Shown: in pieces, positions 27,717 to 36,198 of the stretch
How the letters are laid out: the number at the start of each line of letters is the position of its first letter
How positions within the stretch are numbered: the stretch's first letter is position 1
DNA from: Streptomyces sp. NBC_01283
GTDB taxonomy: Bacteria > Actinomycetota > Actinomycetes > Streptomycetales > Streptomycetaceae
NCBI RefSeq assembly: GCF_041435335.1
Contig: NZ_CP108430.1
Coordinates: 3,206,501 to 3,270,500 of the forward strand
Reading direction: 5' to 3'
DNA: 64,000 nt
The notes under the pieces: model-generated
Seen by the model: only the letters and a program-made list of their open reading frames with translations
Database searches by the model: none
Told to the model about the DNA's origin: nothing
Translations under genes and position numbers: made by a program

Positions 27717-27740
27717 CCCAGTCAGGGGAGCGTGCGCTAC

Positions 27741-28511
27741 ATGCCGAACGAGAGGCTCCGAGGCGCGATCGTCGAGAGCGGGATGACGCTCGACAAAGTG
27801 GCCGCGAGGTTAGGCGTCTCAGCAAAAACGGTTGAGCGTTGGATTGGCGAGCCCAACCGCAAGCCGTACCGACGCTTCCAGTACGCGACTGCCTCGCTCC
27901 TGCAATGCGAGGTTTCCTACCTGTGGCCGGAAGAGCGGACGTCCGCTGAGGTCACCGAAGCCGGAAACGCTGAGCTAATCAAGCTCTACCCGCACCGATC
28001 GGTCGTACCGAATCGCTTGTGGCCACAGCTCTACGCACAGGCAACGCAGTCCTTCGACGTGCTCGTCTACTCAGGATTCTGGCTCACTGAGGACGCCACG
28101 TTCCACCGGGTCGTCAAGGAGAAGTCGGCGGCCGGCGTCTCGGTGCGCTTCATGCTCGGGGACCCAGACTGTTCGGCCGTCGCCGCGCGTGGCGAGGATG
28201 AAGGGATCGGCCCCGCCATGGCAGGCAAGATTCGAAACGCGCTCATCAACTACAGCCCGCTCTTTGGGCTGCCAGGAGTTGAGTTCCGCCTCCACAGCAC
28301 GACGCTCTACAACTCGCTCTACCGAGCCGATGACGAGATGCTCGCGAACGGCCACCTCTACGGGGTCGGCGCGTACATGGCTCCCGTGCTGCACCTCCAA
28401 CGCGTGCCTGGCGGCGAACTGTTCGATGCCTACGCTGAGAGCATCGAGCGGGTCTGGGAGTCAGCTAGGCCCATCACCTCACCTGCTGATCGCGGAGGTC
28501 TTCACGCATGA
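27741..28511 (+). CDS. HTH regulator with PLD-like C-terminal domain (DUF5919-like)
   Basis: 256 residues from ATG 27741 (GGGGAG 9 nt upstream). N-terminal XRE-like helix-turn-helix MTLDKVAARLGVSAKTVERW, then about 190 residues resembling the DUF5919/phospholipase-D-like fold (SFDVLVYSGFWL, GVSVRFMLGDPD). Such proteins accompany Nudix genes in many AICEs. The Nudix gene starts at a 4-bp overlap. It is probably a regulator of the divergent operon. Confidence 0.75.
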   Translation: MPNERLRGAIVESGMTLDKVAARLGVSAKTVERWIGEPNRKPYRRFQYATASLLQCEVSYLWPEERTSAEVTEAGNAELIKLYPHRSVVPNRLWPQLYAQATQSFDVLVYSGFWLTEDATFHRVVKEKSAAGVSVRFMLGDPDCSAVAARGEDEGIGPAMAGKIRNALINYSPLFGLPGVEFRLHSTTLYNSLYRADDEMLANGHLYGVGAYMAPVLHLQRVPGGELFDAYAESIERVWESARPITSPADRGGLHA

Positions 28512-28981
28512 GCCGAATCGACTACTTCCGCGACCCCAACGCGCCCAAGGCCAACTCCGTGGTCCCTTCGGTTACAGCAGTCGTCCTGAACGATGCCGGG
28601 CAACTCCTACTCATCCACAAGACCGATAACGACCTGTGGGCGCTGCCCGGCGGCGGTCACGACATCGGCGAGCGAATCGGTGACACCGTCGTGCGAGAAG
28701 TCGTAGAAGAGACGGGGATCAACGTCGAGATTGCCAGCATCGTGGGTCTCTACACCGACCCTCAGCACGTGCTCGCGTACGACGACGGCGAGGTACGGCA
28801 GCAGTTCTCGATCTGCTTCCGTGCCGACCCAACGGGCGGTTCACTGCGGACAAGTAGCGAATCCAAAGAGGTTCGCTGGGTCGACCCAGCGAACCTCGAT
28901 GATCTAGATATTCACCCGTCCATGCGGCTGCGTATCCAGCATGGACTGGACGGCTCTCGCCAGAAGCCTTACATCGGCTGA
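28508..28981 (+). CDS. Nudix hydrolase, candidate Pif-type immunity factor
   Basis: 157 residues. Nudix box begins GGGHDIGERIG and continues REVVEETGI, with all catalytic Glu present. In pSAM2 the Nudix protein Pif blocks transfer into cells already carrying the element; the same neighbourhood (GntR repressor nearby) makes this a reasonable Pif analogue, though a housekeeping nucleotide role is possible. It overlaps the end of the HD gene tail-to-tail by 13 bp. Confidence 0.82.
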   Translation: MSRIDYFRDPNAPKANSVVPSVTAVVLNDAGQLLLIHKTDNDLWALPGGGHDIGERIGDTVVREVVEETGINVEIASIVGLYTDPQHVLAYDDGEVRQQFSICFRADPTGGSLRTSSESKEVRWVDPANLDDLDIHPSMRLRIQHGLDGSRQKPYIG

Positions 28982-29538
28982 TCTCCAGCGGGGGCCTGAG
29001 CAAGGCGCCCCTTCACTCGTTCCACGGCTCCGTGGATCTCGGGCGCCGCACGTTGAATGAAGCGGCCGACGATGGTGTCTGGGCCGTACCTCTGCACGAT
29101 CTCGTCAAGCCGCTTGGTCGATGTGGTGTGCGTGCCGTCCGGAGTGGTCGTCATGTCGCAGAAGAGGAGTGCGTCAACGAGGTCGGGCCGCTCTAGCTCG
29201 AACTCGGTCTCCAGCTCTTGCCTGAGCCCCCGCTCCTCTGCCTCCAGGAGAGCACAGGAGTGATGCGCCACGAGCCGGATCACCCGCTCGCTTGCCCGCT
29301 CCTCGTCCCGGAGGAACCGAGCCCCATCAAGCGGGTGGAAGCCAGTAACAGCGATTTGCGGCGAGTATCCGATGTCGTGCAGCACAGCAGCCGCTTCCAG
29401 CAGCTCCGCATCGTCTCCCAGGATCGAGCCCAAGGAACGGGCTCGTTCAGCGACCCCCAGGGAGTGTGCCCACCTGCGCGGCAACGGATCGGACAGCAGC
29501 GATTCGGAGAGCGAGTACGCCCACTCAGTCAGTCCCAT
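28969..29538 (-). CDS. HD-domain phosphohydrolase
   Basis: 189 residues from ATG 29538 (TTG 29547 also possible). HD motif AAVLHDIGYS near residue 55 with preceding RRWAHSLGVAERA and following LVAHHSCA, consistent with a metal-dependent phosphohydrolase. It follows the double-GntR gene closely, so the two are co-transcribed. Confidence 0.8.
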   Translation of the reverse strand: MGLTEWAYSLSESLLSDPLPRRWAHSLGVAERARSLGSILGDDAELLEAAAVLHDIGYSPQIAVTGFHPLDGARFLRDEERASERVIRLVAHHSCALLEAEERGLRQELETEFELERPDLVDALLFCDMTTTPDGTHTTSTKRLDEIVQRYGPDTIVGRFIQRAAPEIHGAVERVKGRLAQAPAGDQPM

Positions 29539-29549
29539 GGCGGCCAAGG

Positions 29550-29996
29550 CTACGGCCGCCCCTTGGAAGACGGGAGAGCGCGAACGGTGCGCCCCTTACC
29601 GTGGACAGTAGCTAGCAAGCCGGTTCCCTCCATCTGGGCAAGACCACGGCGCACGGCAGTGCGGGACATCCCGAATCGCTCGCAGAGTTTGGCCTCGGAC
29701 GGGTACCTATCCCCGATCACGAGCGAGTCCTCTTCGATTACCGCGATCATGCGTTCCACGAGGGGGCGCCGGTCAGCTCCCCGAGAAACTCGCCACCCCA
29801 CCCCAGGCGCGGACTCCAGGACACCCTCGCCTTCCAGGGTCTTGAGAGCCCTGCGAATCGTGTTGCGCCCGACCCCGTGCGTACGTACTAGGTCAGCCTC
29901 GGACGGCAAGTCATCGACGATCTCGCCCTCCTCGATTCCCTTTCGAAGGGTCTCCGAGATCACCAGGTAGGTTCCGCGCGGACTGGCCTCCGGCAC
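29550..29996 (-). CDS. Double GntR winged-helix repressor
   Basis: 148 residues made only of two tandem GntR-type DNA-binding domains: residues 9-72 (LPSEADLVRTHGVGRNTIRR) and about 78-140 (YPSEAKLCERFGMSRTAVRR), each ending in a wing (GVGWRVSR, GKGRTVRAL). There is no effector-binding domain. pSAM2 KorSA is a GntR repressor of the pra activator, so this is the likely master repressor of element 1. Confidence 0.82.
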   Translation of the reverse strand: MPEASPRGTYLVISETLRKGIEEGEIVDDLPSEADLVRTHGVGRNTIRRALKTLEGEGVLESAPGVGWRVSRGADRRPLVERMIAVIEEDSLVIGDRYPSEAKLCERFGMSRTAVRRGLAQMEGTGLLATVHGKGRTVRALPSSKGRP

Positions 29997-30142
29997 TGGG
30001 GCTCCTCTCGTGTCTCTCCGTTGCTCACTGCCAAGAATCGCACGATCGCGCGGAACGTATCAGGGCAGCTCAGCAGGGAAGCGCCGAGCCGCCCAAAGGG
30101 CCGGCACCGGGCTACGACCGCCGGTTCTGGTGACCAGTAGCC

Positions 30143-30700
30143 TCACTCATCGTCTAGAGCCACGCGTGCAATTTCCATGAAGCGGTTCAATTCAATACCG
30201 AGAGCGTCGGTGGCATCAAAAGACAGGCGAAAAGCCTCTGCCTGCTCCCGACTCCCGTCACCGGCTGTCGCGGCGAGGATTACATCAGTTGCGGCGCGCA
30301 GAGCCGTCTTCCCCTGCGTCAACACCACTTGAGCCTGTTCGGCTGCAGCGGCTGGGCCCTCCACAGCCACGCGGGCACATAGGTCAGCCAGTTTGTCGAA
30401 CTCCAGCGGGAGCGATTCAGCAGCTTCGATCTGAGCCCCACAGGAGTAGTTGACCAGGTCAAGCTGCCTACCCAGGCGCTGGACCTGTGCGACAACCTCT
30501 GCATACGCCCTGCTGCGAGGCTCACGCCTACTCTGCAGATGCTCGAAGCGAATCTGGTGATGCATCTGTCTGGCCTGTGCGCCAGCGGACCACACCGACG
30601 TGAACACCGCCGCTGCACCTGTGCCGAGAGCCCCTACCGCCGCACCCAGCACTGCTGCTAACCCTGCATCCATGGCTGCAAGTGTCGCCGAATCGACCAC
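30143..30700 (-). CDS. Membrane-anchored protein of unknown function
   Basis: 185 residues from GTG 30700 (GGAAGGGG 8 nt upstream). One Ala/Gly-rich hydrophobic segment AVLGAAVGALGTGAAAVFT, then a helical cytosolic domain (RREPRSRAYAEVVAQVQRL). Related single-TM proteins are frequent Streptomyces accessory genes without known role. Confidence 0.62.
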   Translation of the reverse strand: MVDSATLAAMDAGLAAVLGAAVGALGTGAAAVFTSVWSAGAQARQMHHQIRFEHLQSRREPRSRAYAEVVAQVQRLGRQLDLVNYSCGAQIEAAESLPLEFDKLADLCARVAVEGPAAAAEQAQVVLTQGKTALRAATDVILAATAGDGSREQAEAFRLSFDATDALGIELNRFMEIARVALDDE

Positions 30701-31153
30701 TCTGAGCGCCCCTTCCCGCAGGAACACCAGGTAGCCGCTTTGCTCTCTCGGCGCTTCAGCCCGTGGTCAGGGAGCCCGTGATCCCGGAGCCTAGCCGCAC
30801 CGGAGGTGCATAACGAGCGCACAACAGCTTCAGTCGGGTTCAACGACAACCGGCGCAAGCAAACGTCGTGTAGCCAGCTCAGCGGCATGACTTGACAGTC
30901 TCCGCTGGCAATGCCCGAAGGGGCAGATCCCCCGCGCAGGATTGCTGCCCCTGCACGGCGCTTTGGACCGAGGTCGGTATCGGGCCGGCCGCACGGGCAC
31001 GCGTGTCCAGTGTGCAGCGCGGAGGAACTACGGTCAGCGCTCTTCGCGTCACGGCAGCCTGCTCAGCACTGCAATCGGTTCCCTCTCACCAAGTCCGCGA
31101 AAAAGATGCTACGGAAATAGCTGAACACACAGCCCCAAACTGTGTTTGATTCT
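30701..31153. other. Gene-free stretch in the element 1 cargo region
   Basis: 453 bases downstream of the two-gene operon and upstream of the single-TM gene. Short frames exist but none has codon bias, a ribosome site and a recognisable product. No clear repeat. Confidence 0.4.
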
Positions 31154-32470
31154 TCAGTAAAGGGTGGGTTGATCAAAAGGTTCTCGCCTGTCGGGAACCT
31201 TCCCAGCAGATCCCCTGAAAGGGAGGTCATGAATACCACGCAGGGGATTAGCTACCGACTTTCCGGCAATGTTTTCCAAACATTGCAAGGCAACCAACAG
31301 GAGGCCCTTATGCTCCGTGGTGAACAAGTGAGAGAAGGAATCGGATTTCCAGGCGACATCCCCCAGCAAAGCGTCGAAGCAAGTAAGTTCCGCGGTCTGC
31401 AGCAACCCACTCGCAACTTGAGGATTCTCCCTCAGTCGCTCAACGAAAGTGAGGTAATAGTCGAGGTAGGAAGGGGGTGAAGCTATCGCATCCCTCAAAG
31501 AAGGAACGTCCACCCTGATCGGCTCCGCCCCCGCGTCAACGTAGGCCTTGTGGGTGCGATCTTGGATGAACCGGAAGAACGCATCAGCTTTCTCCAGCAT
31601 GGGCAGAACGTAAGCATCACTAGGGTCGCCTACTGTAAGCGCGCTCGCGAGGCGACGGCGAAGAGAGCTTACGGGGAAAGTATCCAGGCGCCCGGCGTCC
31701 TGAATTCCTGCCAGCAGGACCGCAATCAGCGCATGCCCCGAAAGGACTCCAGCGGCCGGTTCAGGTAGAACTCCCTGCTTTCCAACGGCCACACCCAGCG
31801 ACTGAACTGCAGCAAGCAAATTCGGTGACTCCGCTAGCAGCGAGTCGCCTCGGAGGAATCTGGCCAACCCGGCAGGGATATCCGGCAATCCCTTGAGCTG
31901 GCCGGTGGTCCGCAACTCCGCAGACAGACAAGCCGGGCCGTCGAGGTGCGCAAACCTTGCGGGCAACCAAGCGTGGGCCTTCTCGCGGCGCGCGACCATC
32001 GCTTCGTCCATAACAGTGACGTCCAGCTTACGCGCCAGGCTTTGACCACGCGGACTTACGATCTGCCGAACGAGCGTAACGCGGTCCAAATCTAGGAGCT
32101 GCTTGAACCCAACGAGCCAGAGAATGGTATCCGGCTCGCCACTCTGCCCTCTCCCACTCTTACATTCGAGGCTGGACCGTGAAAGACGCAAGCGCGAATC
32201 GACATCCAAGGAAAGGATATCTATGTCAGTAAGTACCGAACGGCCAGCGTCTGCTTCCTCTGCAGGCACTGGAACGCGCAGGCGCGCGTGAGCCCCCTCA
32301 GCGAACTCCAACCTTGCTACACGGCGCTCAAGCTCGCCTCCGACAGTCTCGGAAGGCGTCGTCCCCGGCGCGGTTCGCCCTCGCGCGGGACGGCCAGACC
32401 TGCGACGGGGCTCATTTCCCCCGCCCGACGATCTGGGCGACGCACTCTTAGGTGAGTCTTCAGAAGTCAC
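31154..32470 (-). CDS. Unknown protein with PD-(D/E)XK-like motif; second gene of a two-gene operon
   Basis: 438 residues. Residues 1-45 are a basic disordered tail. Then D82 and D84 in LTDIDILSLD, followed by E102 and K104 in SSLECKSG and a hydrophobic LWLVGFKQLL, read like a PD-(D/E)XK nuclease core. The remaining 300 residues are helical with no family I recognise. It overlaps the preceding gene by 4 bp (ATGA). GC is lower than the AICE backbone. Candidate cleaving partner of an undescribed defence-like pair. Confidence 0.6.
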   Translation of the reverse strand: MTSEDSPKSASPRSSGGGNEPRRRSGRPARGRTAPGTTPSETVGGELERRVARLEFAEGAHARLRVPVPAEEADAGRSVLTDIDILSLDVDSRLRLSRSSLECKSGRGQSGEPDTILWLVGFKQLLDLDRVTLVRQIVSPRGQSLARKLDVTVMDEAMVARREKAHAWLPARFAHLDGPACLSAELRTTGQLKGLPDIPAGLARFLRGDSLLAESPNLLAAVQSLGVAVGKQGVLPEPAAGVLSGHALIAVLLAGIQDAGRLDTFPVSSLRRRLASALTVGDPSDAYVLPMLEKADAFFRFIQDRTHKAYVDAGAEPIRVDVPSLRDAIASPPSYLDYYLTFVERLRENPQVASGLLQTAELTCFDALLGDVAWKSDSFSHLFTTEHKGLLLVALQCLENIAGKSVANPLRGIHDLPFRGSAGKVPDRREPFDQPTLY

Positions 32471-33798
32471 CCTTGACCACCAAACATACGCTTCACGGGC
32501 ACCTCTCGAAGGGCCGCGATAAGCCTTGCCTGTTCCACCTCGTCTACACCCGCCGTTAGGGCCAAGCGGGCACGCTCTTTCTCAACGTGCACATACGCCC
32601 GCTGAGCCCGCAATGCCGCGATGTCCGAACTCTCAGCTCCAGTTCCCTCACGAGCGTCGAGCATTTTCAGTGCATCGTGGGCAACTTCGGGCTGCAACAG
32701 CTGAAGGCTATATCTCCCCGCACCATACCCATCGACAACTCGCACCACACCAGCCTTCTCCAGCATTGGATAATCGGTCCCGATGGGAGAGGCGTTACCC
32801 GCCACTCCTCGATTAATCAGAGAACGCAAGAACTGCTCTGGGGCGGTGAGTTTGTACTCAGCATAAGTAGCCGCATACATCATCGATCCAACTAGCTGAC
32901 GAACATGTCCAGATACGTCCGCGATCGTCCCACCGAAAGGGTCTCGCCCAAGGTGCGGAGTAAAAAGGAACCCTCTCTCCACTCCACCATCCGACGTCTG
33001 AACCACCGACCGCTGCACCAGGTTTTGCGATACTGCAAAGTCGACCCACTTTCGTTCAGTCGAGGTGACGTGCTCTTCAGGCATTCCAGGGCTCTCAGCC
33101 AGCTCCTGGAGAAGTGCTGTCACCTCTGGAGTCGCTCTGGCGTCAGCAGCTCGAAGGGCAGACTGCGCGATCGAATCTCCCTGAACCCAAATGTTTGGGT
33201 TGTAGAGGACTTCGCGCCCGTCGGCAGCCACGACGCGCCGGACCAGGCCGGTATGAGTCAGGTGCCGCAAAGCGGATTCCACGCACTCATCGCTACCGTC
33301 AACGCTGTCCGCGCCTGCGGCTGCCTGGAGTGCATCCTCAATCAGGAGCGGCTGCAGTGCCGTGGCTCTGAGCAAAGCTAGAGCTGCACTCTCCACGGGA
33401 GTCACCATGACGGCCTGAAGCAGTGCTGGCGCGGCCAAGATTAGATCACCACGGGTGGGTATTCGTTCCGTGATCGACACCGGCTTCTGAGTGTCGTCAC
33501 GCTCGATGGATATCCACCCGAGGCCTTCCATCGTGGCAAGCACAGCCTTGAGGTTGCGAGCCCCGACGCCGACGTCCAATCCGATCGCCTGAACTCGTCG
33601 GGCGCTACTTGTCGTGCTGCCTTCTAGCCTGAACGCCATATCCAACGTCCAGCCCGCGTACTCAAGCTGCTCGAGGGCAGCCTTCTCCGGACTCACTTGA
33701 TAGGCGGAGAGGTGCCGCGAAAGGCCTAGGCACAGCTCAGCATCGGTCATAAAGGACAAAACTTCACCCACCAGAAGAATTCCCTCTGCTGACCCCAC
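32467..33798 (-). CDS. Unknown protein, first gene of the two-gene operon
   Basis: 443 residues from GTG 33798 (GTG 33771 and ATG 33750 are alternatives). Several stretches resemble winged-helix repeats: NLKAVLATMEGLGWISIERD, ALRHLTHTGLVRRVVAADG, PMLEKAGVVRVVDGYGAG. The C-terminus is a charged helix. No enzyme motif is visible; a DNA-binding or scaffold role for the downstream nuclease-like partner is an inference. It lies about 0.6 kb from the right att site of element 1, the usual cargo slot. Confidence 0.6.
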   Translation of the reverse strand: MGSAEGILLVGEVLSFMTDAELCLGLSRHLSAYQVSPEKAALEQLEYAGWTLDMAFRLEGSTTSSARRVQAIGLDVGVGARNLKAVLATMEGLGWISIERDDTQKPVSITERIPTRGDLILAAPALLQAVMVTPVESAALALLRATALQPLLIEDALQAAAGADSVDGSDECVESALRHLTHTGLVRRVVAADGREVLYNPNIWVQGDSIAQSALRAADARATPEVTALLQELAESPGMPEEHVTSTERKWVDFAVSQNLVQRSVVQTSDGGVERGFLFTPHLGRDPFGGTIADVSGHVRQLVGSMMYAATYAEYKLTAPEQFLRSLINRGVAGNASPIGTDYPMLEKAGVVRVVDGYGAGRYSLQLLQPEVAHDALKMLDAREGTGAESSDIAALRAQRAYVHVEKERARLALTAGVDEVEQARLIAALREVPVKRMFGGQG

Positions 33799-33926
33799 GC
33801 AGCAGTACTTTTCACTCTACGCTCACCTGCCGTCCGCCATCTCATGATTTGACGGACGGACTTGAACTCACCCACGGGTTGGGCTGCCCCTCCACGGATG
33901 GAGCTGCACTGACCGCTGGCGAGCAG

Positions 33927-34166
33927 CTACGGGACAGGATCCTCCGTGGAGTGCCGGGCAGCCTTCTTCACGACCTGCTCAATCTCGTGCCGCGGCTGCC
34001 CCGTCGCCTCAGCGTGGGCCGTCACGGCCGCCTGGAAGTCGGCAGCAGCGTCATACCACCGCTGCCACTGCGCCGCGCGTTCCTCCTCATCGAGGCCGGC
34101 GAGCTTCGCACGCTCCTCCTCGGCGGAACGTTCCAGCTTGATCAGGTCGTCTGTGATCTCTGCCAC
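33927..34166 (-). CDS. Small charged helical protein near the att site
   Basis: 79 residues, MAEITDDLIKLERSAEEERA with RAAQWQRWYDAAADFQAAVTAHAE; strongly helical and acidic. Similar short proteins lie near AICE ends in streptomycetes. Function unknown. Confidence 0.62.
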   Translation of the reverse strand: MAEITDDLIKLERSAEEERAKLAGLDEEERAAQWQRWYDAAADFQAAVTAHAEATGQPRHEIEQVVKKAARHSTEDPVP

Positions 34167-34330
34167 GAGCGAATCTTAGATACTGAGTCGCGATGCGCAG
34201 CTCAGCCACGCACCCCTGACCTGCGTTGAGACGCTTGAGTCGCGACAGCCGACATTGCGGGCCCAACTGCTACTGCCCGCCAGCGGCGGGAGCGCACTCG
34301 ACCCGCAGCTTCGCGGGCGTGCGCACGGTA

Positions 34331-34338
34331 TGCGATAG
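34331..34338. other. Candidate integrase arm-type site, right end of element 1
   Basis: TGCGATAG, identical to 12855-12862 at the other end, about 75 bp inside the att core. Confidence 0.3.
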
Positions 34339-34412
34339 AGATCGGCGCACGAGCGGACTCCTTGCAGAGAACTTGCAGGTCAACCGGGCTTCTCCACCGA
34401 CTTGAGGCATGC

Positions 34413-34456
34413 CCTCCGGAGCCGTGTGCGCAGGTTCGAATCCTGCCGGGGGCACC
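34413..34456 (+). other. att site, middle copy (junction of elements 1 and 2)
   Basis: 44 bases identical to the tRNA-Arg 3' portion. No 5' half of a tRNA precedes it, so it is not a gene. It is the right end of element 1 and left end of element 2. Confidence 0.92.
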
Positions 34457-34472
34457 TTGTATGAGGTGCCCA

Positions 34473-34512
34473 AAGACCCCGTCACCAGCGGAAACGCTGA
34501 GGCCGGGGTCTT
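34473..34512 (+). terminator. tRNA-type terminator copy carried by element 2
   Basis: AAGACCCCG/CGGGGTCTT stem with an inner AGCG-GAAA-CGCT hairpin. It lies in a 60-base block (34460-34519) identical to the one after the right att copy, so element 2 carries the native downstream terminator as well as the tRNA 3' end. Confidence 0.8.
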
Positions 34513-34573
34513 CGCGTATCTACAGGCGTATGCAGCCGTATGCCGCCCTGAGCGGCCCTATGTCAGAGTCTGT

Positions 34574-34588
34574 GGACTATTCGTGGAC
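34574..34588. other. Candidate integrase arm-type site, left end of element 2
   Basis: GGACTATTCGTGGAC, about 118 bp inside the att core, matches 53504-53518 at the other end in 14 of 15 positions and in the same orientation. Confidence 0.45.
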
Positions 34589-34686
34589 ATGATCTTGGAG
34601 CGTTTCCCCAGATCAGTCCCCACAAAACGACGAAGACCCCCGGACAGGTCCGGGGGCCCAGCGTAGCGACGCGCGCGGTCGATCAG

Positions 34687-36060
34687 TCAGTCGTACTCGC
34701 GCAACAGATCCTCGATACGGCGGTTGGCCACCTCCTGACGACCATCGAGGCACTTCGCGTAGCGACCGAGCAGGACCTCAACACTGTTGCCCGCGCGCTC
34801 GGCCACCTCAGTCGGATCGACGCCAGCGTTGAGCCACGTCGACAGTGCGGAGTGCCGCAGGTCGTATGGACGTCGAGCCAGCGGCGAGGCGGCCACTGCC
34901 GGCGGGAGGGCGAGCAGCCGGGCTTCCTGCCATGCCCGCCAATAGGTCGAGGAGGCCACCACTCCCCCACGCTCGCTGTAAAACAGGCGTCCGTCCTCGG
35001 CAGTACCGAAGGTGTCGAGGTGTTCGCGAAGCACCACCACGAGCTGCGGCGGGATCGGCACGCGACGGACGTCCTCAGCGGCACGGTTCTTGAGCCCGCG
35101 GTCATCGTGGGTCTCGCCGGAATCGGTCCACTGTCGGCCGACGCTCGGGCGTGTGCGATGCAGGAGAGCAGAGCCCCAGCCCCGCCCAGGCAGAACAAGA
35201 TCAGGCTCCGCGAGGCCGACAGCTTCCGCGGGGCGGAGGCCGGCGAAGTACATGCAGGCAAAGAGTCCGACCAGGCGCCGCCCGCGCGCACGACGAAAGC
35301 CGCCGACGTAGGACACAGCGTGGAGCAAAGCGCGCGCTTGTTGCGGATTGGCCACCACGCGAGGATCTACCTCACTGGACACCTTGGGCTTCTGCCAGCG
35401 CACCGCGGCCAAGGGGTTTTCCCGGAACTCGCCCAAGTCAACGGCGTAGTGCAAGGAATTGACGAACGTGCGCCTTTTCCGACGCACCGTCTCCGCGGCA
35501 GCGGTTTTGCCATCAAGGCGAATCTTGAACGAATCAAGAACCTCACGGGCGGTCACCGGATCGGCGAGGCAGTCCAGGGGGCGGGAGGCTTTGGCGACCC
35601 AGTGCAGTGCATTGGCGACATCAACAGGCACTTCCCGATCTTGAGGGCCGGGCAGGACGAATGCCCAGTTGCGTAGAGCCCTTCTCAGCACGTCATCGGC
35701 TGGGCGCCCCGGTCGGTCATCCAGCATTGCCAAGGTCACGGACGTCAGAGCCTCATTCATCCCATCGCGCGTGTTGGGGGCAGCATGCGGCCATTTCATC
35801 GCCAGATACCTCAAACCGAAGGCGTACCAGGTCACGACGGCCCGCTTCGCAGCCATCGACGCAGGAAGACCGGTCTCCCCGTCGAACTCTTCGCCCTCTC
35901 GTGCAGCACGCAGGAGCTTGGCTCGATAGTGGTCAGCCAACGCCTTTGTGCGGAACGATTCCGAGAAAACATTGCCGGCGACAGACCAACGGACGTCGTA
36001 GGAGGGCCGCTTCGAGGGTCGCTTACGGACACCCCAGATCTTCACGTCGAGGGATTTCAC
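34687..36060 (-). CDS. int: Tyrosine recombinase (integrase) of element 2
   Basis: 457 residues from GTG 36060, which overlaps the xis stop by 4 bp. Catalytic R276 in YFAGLRPAEAVGL, R402 in YDLRHSALSTW and Y434 in LLGRYAKCL. It is homologous in architecture to the element 1 integrase but clearly diverged, although both use the same tRNA-Arg core. It is now separated from its original upstream promoter by an IS, so expression may depend on read-through from the transposase gene. Confidence 0.95.
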   Translation of the reverse strand: MKSLDVKIWGVRKRPSKRPSYDVRWSVAGNVFSESFRTKALADHYRAKLLRAAREGEEFDGETGLPASMAAKRAVVTWYAFGLRYLAMKWPHAAPNTRDGMNEALTSVTLAMLDDRPGRPADDVLRRALRNWAFVLPGPQDREVPVDVANALHWVAKASRPLDCLADPVTAREVLDSFKIRLDGKTAAAETVRRKRRTFVNSLHYAVDLGEFRENPLAAVRWQKPKVSSEVDPRVVANPQQARALLHAVSYVGGFRRARGRRLVGLFACMYFAGLRPAEAVGLAEPDLVLPGRGWGSALLHRTRPSVGRQWTDSGETHDDRGLKNRAAEDVRRVPIPPQLVVVLREHLDTFGTAEDGRLFYSERGGVVASSTYWRAWQEARLLALPPAVAASPLARRPYDLRHSALSTWLNAGVDPTEVAERAGNSVEVLLGRYAKCLDGRQEVANRRIEDLLREYD

Positions 36061-36190
36061 GCCGCCTCTTCCAGCTCACGCAGCCACGCGTTGTAGTCGC
36101 TCCGCCATATCCGGAGTTCGCCGTTCGGCAGCTTGAATGCGTTCGGCGCCTGCCCAAGTTCCCGCCACCGGTAGAAGGTTCGTCGGGAGA

Positions 36191-36198
36191 CATGCCGG
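36191..36198. repeat. IS target-site duplication, left
   Basis: CATGCCGG, identical to 37603-37610 on the other flank; 8 bp is the usual length for IS256-family elements. Confidence 0.92.

Larger units (their letters stand above)
27149..27740. promoter_or_regulatory. Divergent regulatory region of element 1
   Basis: 592 bases between the leftward transfer/replication operon and the rightward HTH regulator. It holds the 31-bp palindrome at 27524-27554 and the four half-sites at 27672-27716. No other credible gene is present. Confidence 0.7.
12694..34412. mobile_element. Integrated element 1: AICE with Prim-Pol replication module
   Basis: A 21.7-kb segment bounded by 44-bp direct repeats of the tRNA-Arg 3' end (12694-12737 and 34413-34456). 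It contains a tyrosine integrase and excisionase at the tRNA end, primase-polymerase and D5-type helicase, a TraB/FtsK translocase with downstream octamer repeats, several small spread-type membrane proteins and a regulator block. That is the standard actinomycete integrative and conjugative element set. Cargo at both ends (HNH-Shedu, two-gene nuclease-like operon) has visibly lower GC than the backbone. Confidence 0.93.

Noticed and set aside
27189..27825. Small minus-strand genes within the element 1 control region
   Set aside because: They overlap the palindrome or operators or the start of the regulator, and have no ribosome sites.
34413..34456. Second tRNA-Arg gene
   Set aside because: Only the anticodon-loop-to-acceptor 3' part is present; no D-arm or 5' acceptor strand. 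It is an att duplicate.
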